Shown here: positions 1 through 6,854 of the stretch, in pieces | Layout: each line of letters starts with the position of its first letter | How positions within the stretch are numbered: position 1 is the first letter of the stretch | NCBI GenBank assembly: GCA_944322935.1 | Contig: CALUQO010000028.1 | Coordinates: 1 to 35,606, forward strand | Direction: 5' to 3' | DNA: 35,606 nt | Origin: Candidatus Gastranaerophilales bacterium | GTDB lineage: Bacteria; Cyanobacteriota; Vampirovibrionia; Gastranaerophilales; Gastranaerophilaceae | Program-made: the position numbers and the translations under genes | Notes under the pieces: model-generated | Seen by the model: only the letters and a program-made list of their open reading frames with translations | What the model was told of the DNA's origin: nothing | Databases searched by the model: none

Positions 1-70
1 CTGCCAGGGCTAAAACCGTATTGTCGGGCAGGTAAAATCGACATTTGTTATATTAAGCGGTGAAACCTCC

Positions 71-162
71 CGTTTTACCGGTATTTTTTACATTCGTATG
101 CTTTTTTGAGTAACCAAAAACGAGGCGCAAGCCTCGTAGTTTTTGTTACTAAAAAGTTTTTT
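71..162. repeat. Truncated leading copy of the 273-bp tRNA-associated repeat
   Basis: This stretch matches the last third of the 273-bp unit that follows: the half-hairpin CGTTTTACCGGTATTTT, the spacer TACATTCGTATGC, and the GTAAC...ACGAGGC/GCCTCGT...GTTAC hairpin. The left part of the unit is missing and is replaced at 1-70 by unrelated sequence, of which GGTAAAA at 31-37 could still pair with TTTTACC. The hairpin loop differs from the other copies while the stem is kept. I see no gene in 1-162. Confidence 0.8.
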
Positions 163-435
163 GGGTGAGGTGGGACCAAGCATCGCTTGCGATGCGATTA
201 TAAATTATCCCACGGTCGTGGGTTCGAATGATGCAAAAAAGAGGGTGTAAACCCTCTTTTCTATTAGTTTTGCTCCTGTAGAGTTTGCTATACAGCAAAC
301 TCCTACGTCGCTGTCGTCCAGTTTCAAAATACCGGCAAAACTTCTCGTTTTACCGGTATTTTTTACATTCGTATGCTTTTTAGTAACAAAAAACGAGGCA
401 CTAGCCTCGTAATTTTTGTTACTAAAAAGTTTTTT
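163..435. repeat. 273-bp tandem repeat, first full unit
   Basis: It starts with GGGTGAGGTGGGA, which equals the last bases of the neighbouring tRNA-Lys gene as read on the plus strand, and runs to the same motif at 436. It is almost identical to the next unit; visible differences fall in hairpin loops (for example GGCACTAGCC against GGCACAAGCC). Such loop-only change with conserved stems suggests the RNA or DNA hairpins matter, or that copies are homogenised. No credible gene lies in it: the open frames crossing it simply read through the repeats. Confidence 0.9.
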
Positions 436-708
436 GGGTGAGGTGGGACCAAGCATCGCTTGCGATGCGATTATAAATTATCCCACGGTCGTGGGTTCGA
501 ATGATGCAAAAAAGAGGGTGTAAACCCTCTTTTCTATTAGTTTTGCTCCTGTAGAGTTTGCTATACAGCAAACTCCTACGTCGCTGTCGTCCAGTTTCAA
601 AATACCGGCAAAACTTCTCGTTTTACCGGTATTTTTTACATTCGTATGCTTTTTAGTAACAAAAAACGAGGCACAAGCCTCGTAATTTTTGTTACTAAAA
701 AGTTTTTT
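436..708. repeat. 273-bp tandem repeat, second full unit with six hairpins
   Basis: The hairpins in order are: GCATCGC/GCGATGC (453-468), CCCACG/CGTGGG (482-495), AAAAGAGGGT/ACCCTCTTTT (510-533), GAGTTTGCT/AGCAAACTC (554-575), AAAATACCGG/CCGGTATTTT with inner AAAAC/GTTTT (599-635), and TTTTAGTAAC...ACGAGGC/GCCTCGT...GTTACTAAAA (651-700). An inverted piece of the tRNA T-arm, GGTCGTGGGTTCGAAT, sits at 488-503. The last hairpin lies just past the 3' end of the tRNA gene and can act as its terminator. More than half of the unit can be drawn as stem-loops. Confidence 0.9.
651..700 (-). terminator. Terminator-like hairpin downstream of tRNA-Lys
   Basis: On the minus strand, eight bases after the tRNA discriminator base, comes a long stem: TTTTAGTAAC pairs with GTTACTAAAA, and inside it ACGAGGC pairs with GCCTCGT around a 4-nt loop. 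T-rich tracts lie inside and after it. It would stop tRNA transcription. The same hairpin recurs in every upstream repeat copy, so it is also a module of the repeat. Confidence 0.7.
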
Positions 709-779
709 GGGTGAGGTGGGATTCGAACCCACGACCAATTGATTAAGAGTCAACTGCGCTACCACTGCGCCACTCACCC
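708..779 (-). tRNA. tRNA-Lys (anticodon CTT)
   Basis: The minus strand folds as a full cloverleaf of 72 nt: acceptor stem GGGTGAG/CTCACCC, D-arm with GTGGTAGCGC, anticodon stem GTTGA/TCAAT around the loop CTCTTAA (anticodon CTT, reading AAG), and T-arm GTGGGTTCGAATCCCAC. The discriminator base is A and CCA is not encoded. Fragments of both its ends are repeated on either side: its 3' end at 163 and 436, and its first 11 bases at 861-871 and 1132-1142. Confidence 0.95.
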
Positions 780-850
780 ATGCACTATTTAATTGTCATT
801 ATCGCTTGCGCTACCTACCTCTCCTCGAAATGACATTTAGTCATTTCTCG

Positions 851-896
851 TCGGCAGAGTGCCACTCACCCGGATTATAGTATTCATTTGTCAAAT
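851..896. repeat. 46-bp direct repeat carrying a tRNA 5' fragment, copy 1
   Basis: This 46-bp block is identical to 1122-1167. Read on the minus strand it contains TTTGACAAATGAATACTATAAT (a -10-like TATAAT) followed by CC and GGGTGAGTGGC, the exact first 11 bases of the tRNA-Lys gene, and then a GGCA/TGCC mini-hairpin. It looks like a duplicated tRNA promoter plus tRNA start. A palindrome (GAAATGAC/GTCATTTC) lies just to its left. Confidence 0.85.
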
Positions 897-956
897 TTAT
901 GTTTTTAATCTCTATACGGCACGCAGAAGCTATGCTTCTGACTTAGCCTACCTCCT

Positions 957-982
957 TCCGAAATGATTATTAATCATTTCGG
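957..982. repeat. Perfect palindrome CCGAAATGAT/ATCATTTCGG
   Basis: A 10-bp perfect inverted repeat with a 5-nt loop sits between the two 46-bp repeats. It is similar in sequence to the GAAATGAC/GTCATTTC hairpin near 830-847, as if the same hairpin were present in two diverged versions. The stretch 780-1209 otherwise shows no gene: the only plus-strand open frame there crosses the repeats and has no recognisable product. Confidence 0.7.
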
Positions 983-1121
983 TGGAGTCCTTCTACCTCT
1001 CGAAAAACGATACTTAATCGCTCTCTTGGATTTCCTTCCCGCTCAGTACTGTCGTTCGCTGCGCTTTGCTTTGGCTCACTTCGTACTTCGCTCCCCGGGT
1101 TTTACCCGTTCGGAAATCCGC

Positions 1122-1167
1122 TCGGCAGAGTGCCACTCACCCGGATTATAGTATTCATTTGTCAAAT
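1122..1167. repeat. 46-bp direct repeat carrying a tRNA 5' fragment, copy 2
   Basis: This is an exact copy of 851-896, 271 bp away, again with TATAAT and GGGTGAGTGGC on the minus strand. Being the outermost copy, it may preserve the original tRNA promoter region, with the material between it and the real tRNA inserted later; that history is an inference. Confidence 0.85.
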
Positions 1168-1209
1168 ATCTTACCTACTATAGTAGCTTATTAAACTATC
1201 AAGTCAAGT

Positions 1210-1620
1210 CTAAAAATCTTCCCAGTCCTGAAAAATTCTCTCACCCAGCGTGCGTTTAAAAAACGGAGTATACTTAAATTTGTGCCCTGTCTGCTTAAAA
1301 ATATTTTCACATATATCTTTTTCCACAAAATAATCCTCCTGCACGCACAACAACACCATATCCGGCTTTAATGTATAAATCCGCATAGGAGCAATAACAC
1401 TATACCCAACACTCTCATCAAAAACCGGCTCTTTTATTTCGGAAAACTTTTTATCCGAAACAGCTATAACATTAAGCCCCGACAGGTCGTACTCTTTTTT
1501 CAGCACATCAAAAAATTTACCCGCACCGTATATCACTATCCTTTTGCCGGAATACTTTTTCACAAGATATTCAATTTGTTTTTGTGCATTCAAATTCTTC
1601 AAAATTTCAGGAATTTCCAT
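1210..1620 (-). CDS. Small Rossmann-like protein, unknown function
   Basis: A 136-residue protein with no signal peptide or membrane segment. Residues 25-40 contain KRIVIYGAGKFFDVL, a beta-strand followed by a Gly-x-Gly-type turn as in NAD(P)- or nucleotide-sugar-binding Rossmann folds; similar stand-alone domains accompany sugar-modifying methyltransferases and epimerases. It is the last gene of a four-gene minus-strand operon and starts 11 bp after the sulfatase-like gene stops, so it probably serves the same surface-modification task. The exact ligand and reaction cannot be read from the sequence. It could be a small regulatory or scaffolding relative of such enzymes instead. Confidence 0.7.
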   Translation of the reverse strand: MEIPEILKNLNAQKQIEYLVKKYSGKRIVIYGAGKFFDVLKKEYDLSGLNVIAVSDKKFSEIKEPVFDESVGYSVIAPMRIYTLKPDMVLLCVQEDYFVEKDICENIFKQTGHKFKYTPFFKRTLGERIFQDWEDF

Positions 1621-1631
1621 ACCCTATCCCC

Positions 1632-3080
1632 TCAATCCCCTATATTATCCAGTTTTACAATCTTGTATTCATAAAGCATTGTTTTATAAAACTCATCGTT
1701 TAAAATAGAATGATTTTCCCCGAAAACTTCATTGAACAAATATCTAAAAAGATTCACCAGTGTACAGTTTTGGGGAATACATGATGAATTATATTTTTCC
1801 GGGAAATATGCACAAAGCAATATATGATAAGAAGAATTAATTTTGTCTTCTCTCCATATACTGTGGTCGGAATGAATAAGTATTACAGAATTTTTTTTCA
1901 TATTCCGCTTGATTGAATCAATCAACTCCAGATACTTTTTGTTAATATACTTTTGATATGATTTATAATGCTTGTTGTTGCTATATTCATCTTGCGGCAA
2001 ATCGTTTCCCTGTTCATCCTTAAAATAAGGCGGATGAGGTGCAAGAATATGCATATAATTATAAAGCGGCTGCTCTGTTTTTATTTTGCTTAACTTTTTG
2101 TATCCGGCCAACAGTTCTTCTATATCCTGTTTATAATTCAAATCCCTTGTCCTTGTTATAAACAACCGGAATATCGAAGAAAAAAACATCATCACTATGA
2201 TTGTATTTGTACTGCACTTATATGTATTTATTGTGTCATTTTTGCCGATATAATTATGCTGATGCATATTTATAAACCATTTATGAAAAACAAAATTAAA
2301 CCGGTATCCTCTCTTTTTTAATGCGTCAAAAACTTTGTTTTTTGCATAATAAGGCCAGCATTTTACGGGAAAAACACAATCTTTTGAATCAGGAACAACA
2401 TTATATACATAATCCATATTCAACATTGACGCAACCGACAAATGCGTAAAATTGTAATTGCTCTTAGCAAGTTTGTATATTTGAAATCCCCTTTGCTCCA
2501 ATCCTTTTTTAAATTCTTCATCACAATATTCCGAATCAAAAAAACCGCAGTGAGCATCAGCAAGTATATGATAAATATCAGGGGAATCCCCGCCCGAAAG
2601 ACTGTCATCAATCTCTATACACTTAGTCCTTAAATTTGACAGCTTGGCAGCAATATCTGCCACCACAAAAAATGTAATCAACAAAGCTGCGTAAAATATT
2701 ATTTTAGCAGCAGCATTAAATATTGATACGGGATTAATAATGTATAAAACAGCGGAAATCAATGCACATAACAAAATATAACAAATGCTGAAAGAAATTT
2801 TTACTGATTTCAACGAACGTTTATATGTGCTGAACATCCCTATAAAAACGTAATTTGCATACAATATCATAAAAAAGTTTACACAAAATAATGCCTCGGC
2901 TGTATAAAGACTGTTTACAAAAATATTCAGCCCCAAACATCCGGCAACTACCAGAAATCCCACAATACAAAGAGCCTGCAAATAAGATTTAAGCGAAATT
3001 TCTCCTATATTTTGTGCAAACAACGTATGCACAGGGATTAAACAAAGCAAAAGCGGATAAAAAAAGTACAGAAAATCCAT
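1632..3080 (-). CDS. Membrane-anchored sulfatase / alkaline-phosphatase superfamily enzyme
   Basis: A 482-residue protein with several hydrophobic segments in the first ~145 residues, then a catalytic domain of the sulfatase/phosphoglycerol-transferase type (relatives: LtaS, EptA, OpgB). Visible metal and catalytic signatures: Asp in ILADAHCGF (~175), the probable Thr nucleophile in NYNFTHLSVAS (~212), the HAPHPPY motif mid-domain, and a C-terminal HSDH metal pair. Known relatives transfer phospho-groups or hydrolyse sulfate/phosphate esters on envelope glycans outside the membrane. The start codon overlaps the stop of the upstream methyltransferase gene (TAATG), indicating translational coupling. 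The substrate is unknown; all core motifs look intact, so it is likely active. Confidence 0.85.
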   Translation of the reverse strand: MDFLYFFYPLLLCLIPVHTLFAQNIGEISLKSYLQALCIVGFLVVAGCLGLNIFVNSLYTAEALFCVNFFMILYANYVFIGMFSTYKRSLKSVKISFSICYILLCALISAVLYIINPVSIFNAAAKIIFYAALLITFFVVADIAAKLSNLRTKCIEIDDSLSGGDSPDIYHILADAHCGFFDSEYCDEEFKKGLEQRGFQIYKLAKSNYNFTHLSVASMLNMDYVYNVVPDSKDCVFPVKCWPYYAKNKVFDALKKRGYRFNFVFHKWFINMHQHNYIGKNDTINTYKCSTNTIIVMMFFSSIFRLFITRTRDLNYKQDIEELLAGYKKLSKIKTEQPLYNYMHILAPHPPYFKDEQGNDLPQDEYSNNKHYKSYQKYINKKYLELIDSIKRNMKKNSVILIHSDHSIWREDKINSSYHILLCAYFPEKYNSSCIPQNCTLVNLFRYLFNEVFGENHSILNDEFYKTMLYEYKIVKLDNIGD

Positions 3081-4444
3081 TATCTTCTCCTCATCAGATA
3101 CAAAACTCTCTGCGAATTTTTTATATGAACTTTTTCCTGTATTTCAAAAAAAGCCGAGAAAACCGATTCAAAAGTTTCTATATTATAATCCTTAAAAATA
3201 TCTTCTCTTGTGCTTAAAAGATACTGAACTTTCGAATCGGTTTTTGGAACAAATTCTATTATCAAATATTCCCCTAAAGAAGCAAAAAAGTTCGCTATAT
3301 TTTCAAAAGGAAGATTGTTAGAAATAGCGAGATGATGAATCAAAGCCAGAGCCATAACCATATCACATTTAAAACGTGAACAAAAGTCTTTGCGTTCTGC
3401 ATTCATAAAACCTATTGCCGGACTCGGATTATTAAAATCCTGAAGAAGGGGCAAGATGTATTTTTCTTTATTTTCCTTCATATAAAGATAATTGTCCTCT
3501 ACGGCAACAGGGTCAATATCAAAAGCAAGTGTTTCTATATCCCTGTCCGAGGCAATCCTTGACATATCACCTCTGTTGGAGCCTAAATCGCAAAGCGATT
3601 TGGGCTCCGCTTTATTGATAAAGCGGGAAATTATTTCTTTTTTCTCTTTAAAAGATTCTTCGCTGTAATTTGTGTTTTTATAATAGTTCCCCCACTGCGT
3701 AAATATTTTCGGAAATTTTAAAGCCTTAACAGTGCTTATCAGTGAATCTATAAGAGCCTCAAGCTCAAACAACCCCATTTTAGCATTCTTTACCTTTGCT
3801 TCAATCGTGTTTTCATAAGCCTTTTGCGACATGGCATGCATTACTATATGAGTAAAAATACCAAAATTCAGTTTTGCATTAAAAGGTAAAAGCTTCTGCG
3901 CTGTTTCAAGAGGAATACCATCTATATTTGAAATCAAAAGTTTGTTCAGGCTTATATCCGTATAACTCATCAAAGCTAACGGAGCAAGAAAATGTCTGCA
4001 AAATTGTCCGTATGCACTCCACGGAGTATCTTTTTTATACCTTTCAAAAGAAAGCGTATCAATAAAAACCGGCCTTCCGTCCACAAACTGGATATTATAC
4101 GCTGACGCATCTTTTAAGGTCATTTTATGCGCTAATGCCATTTTTTGAATTTTCAGCGTCAAAACAGCAGCGTCCTTTAAAGCGGAAAACGACCACTCAT
4201 AAGGGTATGTAATATACTTTAGCTGCTGCGGTTTAATAAACTTATAAACCTCCGGCCCTTTTTCTTTTTTTAAAGAAACCTCTTCGTGAGAAACAAGCAG
4301 ATTGTTTTGCATAAGTTTTTTATACAGGCCGCTTTCCATCAAAAAATCGTAATCTTCTTTTGCACAAAGATTAACCTGCCGGAATATTTCACCTTCAAAT
4401 TCAAAAACAAAACCGCAAGGGTCTTTATATGAGGTGTTATTCAT
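3080..4444 (-). CDS. NoeA-like SAM-dependent methyltransferase
   Basis: A 454-residue protein. The N-terminal half carries signatures typical of the NoeA (nodulation protein)-like family: SYPYEW-type (TYPYEWSFSALKDAA), LKDASAYNIQFVDGRPVFID and QFCRHFLAPLALMSY. The C-terminal half has a class I methyltransferase motif, LCDLGSNRGDMS (~305), and a later acidic DIDP strand. I chose the ATG at 4444, not the upstream in-frame starts, because it has GGGGA five bases upstream and overlaps the preceding stop by 8 bp (ATGAATAA). In rhizobia NoeA acts on host-range signals; here a methyl transfer to a surface glycan is the reasonable inference. The next gene, sulfatase-like, is coupled to it. Confidence 0.85.
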   Translation of the reverse strand: MNNTSYKDPCGFVFEFEGEIFRQVNLCAKEDYDFLMESGLYKKLMQNNLLVSHEEVSLKKEKGPEVYKFIKPQQLKYITYPYEWSFSALKDAAVLTLKIQKMALAHKMTLKDASAYNIQFVDGRPVFIDTLSFERYKKDTPWSAYGQFCRHFLAPLALMSYTDISLNKLLISNIDGIPLETAQKLLPFNAKLNFGIFTHIVMHAMSQKAYENTIEAKVKNAKMGLFELEALIDSLISTVKALKFPKIFTQWGNYYKNTNYSEESFKEKKEIISRFINKAEPKSLCDLGSNRGDMSRIASDRDIETLAFDIDPVAVEDNYLYMKENKEKYILPLLQDFNNPSPAIGFMNAERKDFCSRFKCDMVMALALIHHLAISNNLPFENIANFFASLGEYLIIEFVPKTDSKVQYLLSTREDIFKDYNIETFESVFSAFFEIQEKVHIKNSQRVLYLMRRR

Positions 4445-4664
4445 CCTGTTCCCCATCAGTTTCAGCTTGTTTTTTTGATTTAAACATACCCGGCAATGAT
4501 ACAAAAAACTTTTTGAATAAAGCAAATATTGCCAGTATTGAACCTATAATTGTCTGAAAAATGTAACTTCCGGACCCCGGATTTATGTAGGCCTGCGCTT
4601 CCTGATTATTAACAAACGCAAATATCAAAAAAACTATTAATACTAAATTTAAAAATCTTTTCAT
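4437..4664 (-). CDS. Small secreted/membrane protein with AYINPGSGS motif
   Basis: A 75-residue protein: signal peptide (MKRFLNLVLIVFLIFAF, probable cleavage after AQA), the short conserved motif AYINPGSGS, one membrane helix (IIGSILAIFALFKKF) and a charged tail. Proteins with the AYIDPGTGS-type motif recur next to NoeA-like methyltransferase and sulfatase-like genes, so this is probably a partner, not a chance open frame. I prefer ATG 4664 over the TTG at 4682 because the latter would lie in the -10 box. The function of the family is unknown to me. It is the first gene of the operon. Confidence 0.8.
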   Translation of the reverse strand: MKRFLNLVLIVFLIFAFVNNQEAQAYINPGSGSYIFQTIIGSILAIFALFKKFFVSLPGMFKSKKQAETDGEQDE

Positions 4665-4670
4665 AGGCTT

Positions 4671-4698
4671 ATTATACCGCAACCCGCTATTGAAACAA
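4671..4698 (-). promoter_or_regulatory. Promoter of the surface-modification operon, predicted leaderless
   Basis: TTGTTT (4693-4698), a 16-bp spacer and a consensus TATAAT (4671-4676) precede the ATG at 4664 by only six bases. Transcription would therefore start at about the ATG, giving an mRNA without a 5' leader. Confidence 0.7.
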
Positions 4699-4700
4699 AT

Positions 4701-4729
4701 TTGTTAAAAATATTATTTTTTGTCATAAT
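4701..4729 (+). promoter_or_regulatory. Promoter of the gatD-like gene, predicted leaderless
   Basis: TTGTTA (4701-4706), 17-bp spacer, CATAAT (4724-4729), then six bases to the ATG at 4736. No Shine-Dalgarno sequence fits in the predicted transcript. It is back to back with the minus-strand promoter, the two -35 boxes being only 2 bp apart. Confidence 0.7.
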
Positions 4730-4735
4730 TAGAGC

Positions 4736-5476
4736 ATGGATAGTAAAAATTTAACAATAAACATTGCTCATTTGTATCCTAAGCTCCTTAATATATACGG
4801 CGATTGGGGTAATGTTTTGACCGTAAAAAAACGCTGTGAGTGGCGTAATATTGATGTAAATATCGATTCTATTAATATAGGGGATGCTATCGATATAAAA
4901 AAATATGATTTTTACTTCATCGGCGGAGGACAAGACCAGCAGCAGATAGCTGTTTCTAAAGAATTACAAAAACACAAAGCTTCGCTGCAGGATGCAAGAG
5001 ATGAAAACGCCGTATTTCTGGCTATATGCGGCGGATATCAGTTATTGGGACATTATTATCTTCCGCATGAAGGTGACAGACTCGAAGGCATAAGTCTTTT
5101 AGATGCCTACACAATTGCGGGGGATAAAAGATTTATCGGCAACGTAACAGCAGAATGCAGTTTTATAGACCCTTCATCACTTGTAGGGTTTGAAAACCAC
5201 AGCGGATTAACCTATCTTCAAAATGATACAGAACCACTTGCATACGTAAAAACAGGCAGCGGGAACAACGGAGCGGACAAAACCGAAGGTGCAACATATA
5301 AAAATGTTTTCGGAACATATCTGCACGGGTCTTTTTTACCCAAAAACCCTCACTTTGCCGATTATTTAATTTCCCTCGCCCTGCATAAGAGATATAAAGA
5401 AAAAATAGAACTTTCACTGCTTGATGATACATTTGAAAACAAAGCGCATGAAGCTTTAATCAATAAAAAATATTAG
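4736..5476 (+). CDS. gatD: GatD-like class I glutamine amidotransferase
   Basis: A 246-residue protein of the CobB/CobQ-like glutamine amidotransferase family. It starts with the typical AHLYPKLLNIYGDWGNVLTV and FIGGGQDQQQ motifs; the nucleophile Cys is in AICGGYQLLGHY (~102) and the catalytic His in TYLHGSFLPKNP (~198). GatD releases ammonia from glutamine and, together with MurT, amidates the D-glutamate of lipid II, a cell-wall step. The usual partner murT is not next to it, which is odd; it may lie elsewhere in the genome. A role in another amidotransfer cannot be excluded, but length and motifs fit GatD better than the larger CobQ. It converges on fliI with 16 bp between. Confidence 0.85.
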   Translation: MDSKNLTINIAHLYPKLLNIYGDWGNVLTVKKRCEWRNIDVNIDSINIGDAIDIKKYDFYFIGGGQDQQQIAVSKELQKHKASLQDARDENAVFLAICGGYQLLGHYYLPHEGDRLEGISLLDAYTIAGDKRFIGNVTAECSFIDPSSLVGFENHSGLTYLQNDTEPLAYVKTGSGNNGADKTEGATYKNVFGTYLHGSFLPKNPHFADYLISLALHKRYKEKIELSLLDDTFENKAHEALINKKY

Positions 5477-5492
5477 CCCGCATAATCGTTGT

Positions 5493-6842
5493 CTAAATAT
5501 CTACGGGAGCCATCATTTGAATAAGCGTACTGATTGTTGTTTCCATTGTTACGGAATCTGAAACTCTCTGCTGCAAAAATGCGTTAATCTGCGGCATCAT
5601 CTCGATTGCAATATCCAATCTTGGGTTAGAGCCTGCAACATACATACCTACATCGATTAAGTCTTTATTTTCCCGATACAAAGCCATTGCACGACGCATT
5701 TTTGCCGCCGCCTCTTTGTGTTCAGGCGTTGCAATAGCCGACATAAGACGGGAAATACTTCCCAATATATCAATAGCGGGATAATGGTTCATCTCCGCAA
5801 CTTTACGGCTTAAGAAAATGTGACCGTCGGTAATACCGCGCACCGTATCTACGATTGGGTCATTGATATCATCACCCTCCATAAGCACCGTATAAAGTGC
5901 GGTAATAGAGCCCTTTGGGCTGTTGCCGGCACGCTCGAGCACTTTTTGAAGCCACGAGAAAATAGAAGGCGGATAACCTTTCATGGTTGGCGGCTCGCCG
6001 ATTGACAGCCCTACTTCACGTCCCGCCATTGCACAACGTGTAACTGTATCTGTCATCAAGAAAACTTTTTTGCCCTTGTCCCTAAAGTATTCACAAACTG
6101 AAGTTGCAGCTTGCAAACACTTTTGTCGAATCAACGGAGGCTGGTCGCCCGTTGAGCAGACAAGCACGGATTTTTTCATACCCTCTTCACCGAGAGAATC
6201 TTCAATAAACTCTTTTACCTCTCTGCCGCGTTCTCCAATCAGCGCAACCACGTTTACGTCAGCATCAGAGTTTCTTGCTATCATACCGAGCATTGTACTT
6301 TTACCAACGCCGGAACCGGCAAAAAGCCCCATACGCTGTCCTGCACCCATTGTTAAAGTAGCATCTATCGCCCTTACTCCGGTTGAAAACATTGTATTAA
6401 TAATAGGTCTGTCAAAAGGGCTGGGCGCGGGGCCGTCAATAGAAACAAATGAAGCGTTTGATGTATCAAGCGGCTTGCCGTCTATGGGTTCGCCCATGGG
6501 GCTTATCAATCTGCCCAGCAAAAAATCTCCAACAGGCAGCATTATCGGTTTTCCGACCGTCTGCACAAGGCTACCCTGACCTATTCCCGCTCCGTCATAT
6601 AACAAAAGCAGCTGTGCTGTATCACCTTTAAAAGCAACAACCTCGGCCGGCTTTTTTTCGCCCGTATAAGTTTCGATAAAACACAAATCACCTATTTTCA
6701 GTCCCGGAAGTTTTACCTCAACCGTCAGCCCCAGAAGTTTTGATACAGAGCCTTTATACTGATACATAGGAGTAGAGTCTATTATTTCATAGGCTCTTTT
6801 TTTCATGTATTCAATTGAACGCTCAGTTGATTGCTCAAGCAT
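5493..6842 (-). CDS. fliI: Flagellar export ATPase FliI
   Basis: A 449-residue, full-length type III export ATPase. The Walker A motif GSGVGKST lies at ~176-183, Walker B in KKVFLMTDT (~255), and the family hallmarks GERGREVKEFIED, STGDQPPLIRQKC and ALYTVLMEGDD are all present. It powers unfolding and export of flagellar parts at the base of the export gate. The start ATG follows AAGGAT and lies 12 bp after the flhA stop, so it is the last gene of the fliF-fliI operon. FliI and the non-flagellar SctN are hard to tell apart by sequence alone; the neighbouring FliF with its FliG-binding tail supports the flagellar reading. Confidence 0.93.
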   Translation of the reverse strand: MLEQSTERSIEYMKKRAYEIIDSTPMYQYKGSVSKLLGLTVEVKLPGLKIGDLCFIETYTGEKKPAEVVAFKGDTAQLLLLYDGAGIGQGSLVQTVGKPIMLPVGDFLLGRLISPMGEPIDGKPLDTSNASFVSIDGPAPSPFDRPIINTMFSTGVRAIDATLTMGAGQRMGLFAGSGVGKSTMLGMIARNSDADVNVVALIGERGREVKEFIEDSLGEEGMKKSVLVCSTGDQPPLIRQKCLQAATSVCEYFRDKGKKVFLMTDTVTRCAMAGREVGLSIGEPPTMKGYPPSIFSWLQKVLERAGNSPKGSITALYTVLMEGDDINDPIVDTVRGITDGHIFLSRKVAEMNHYPAIDILGSISRLMSAIATPEHKEAAAKMRRAMALYRENKDLIDVGMYVAGSNPRLDIAIEMMPQINAFLQQRVSDSVTMETTISTLIQMMAPVDI

Positions 6843-6854
6843 AATAGTTAATCC

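Noticed and set aside
163-708. CRISPR array
   Set aside because: Units of 120-273 bp have no short constant repeats with unique spacers, and no cas gene is present; the same holds for the arrays at 10881 and 35211.
205-777. Two similar minus-strand open frames of 83 and 99 residues
   Set aside because: They read through the 273-bp repeat, one of them through the tRNA gene itself; their similarity only reflects the repeat period, and they lack a credible start signal.
71-1167. Insertion sequence or integrated phage at the tRNA gene
   Set aside because: No transposase, integrase or phage gene lies in the window; only fragments of the tRNA ends are duplicated. A non-autonomous element remains possible and is discussed as a finding.
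4736-5476. Cobyric acid synthase CobQ
   Set aside because: The protein has only the amidotransferase half (246 residues) and lacks the N-terminal synthetase domain; its motifs fit GatD.
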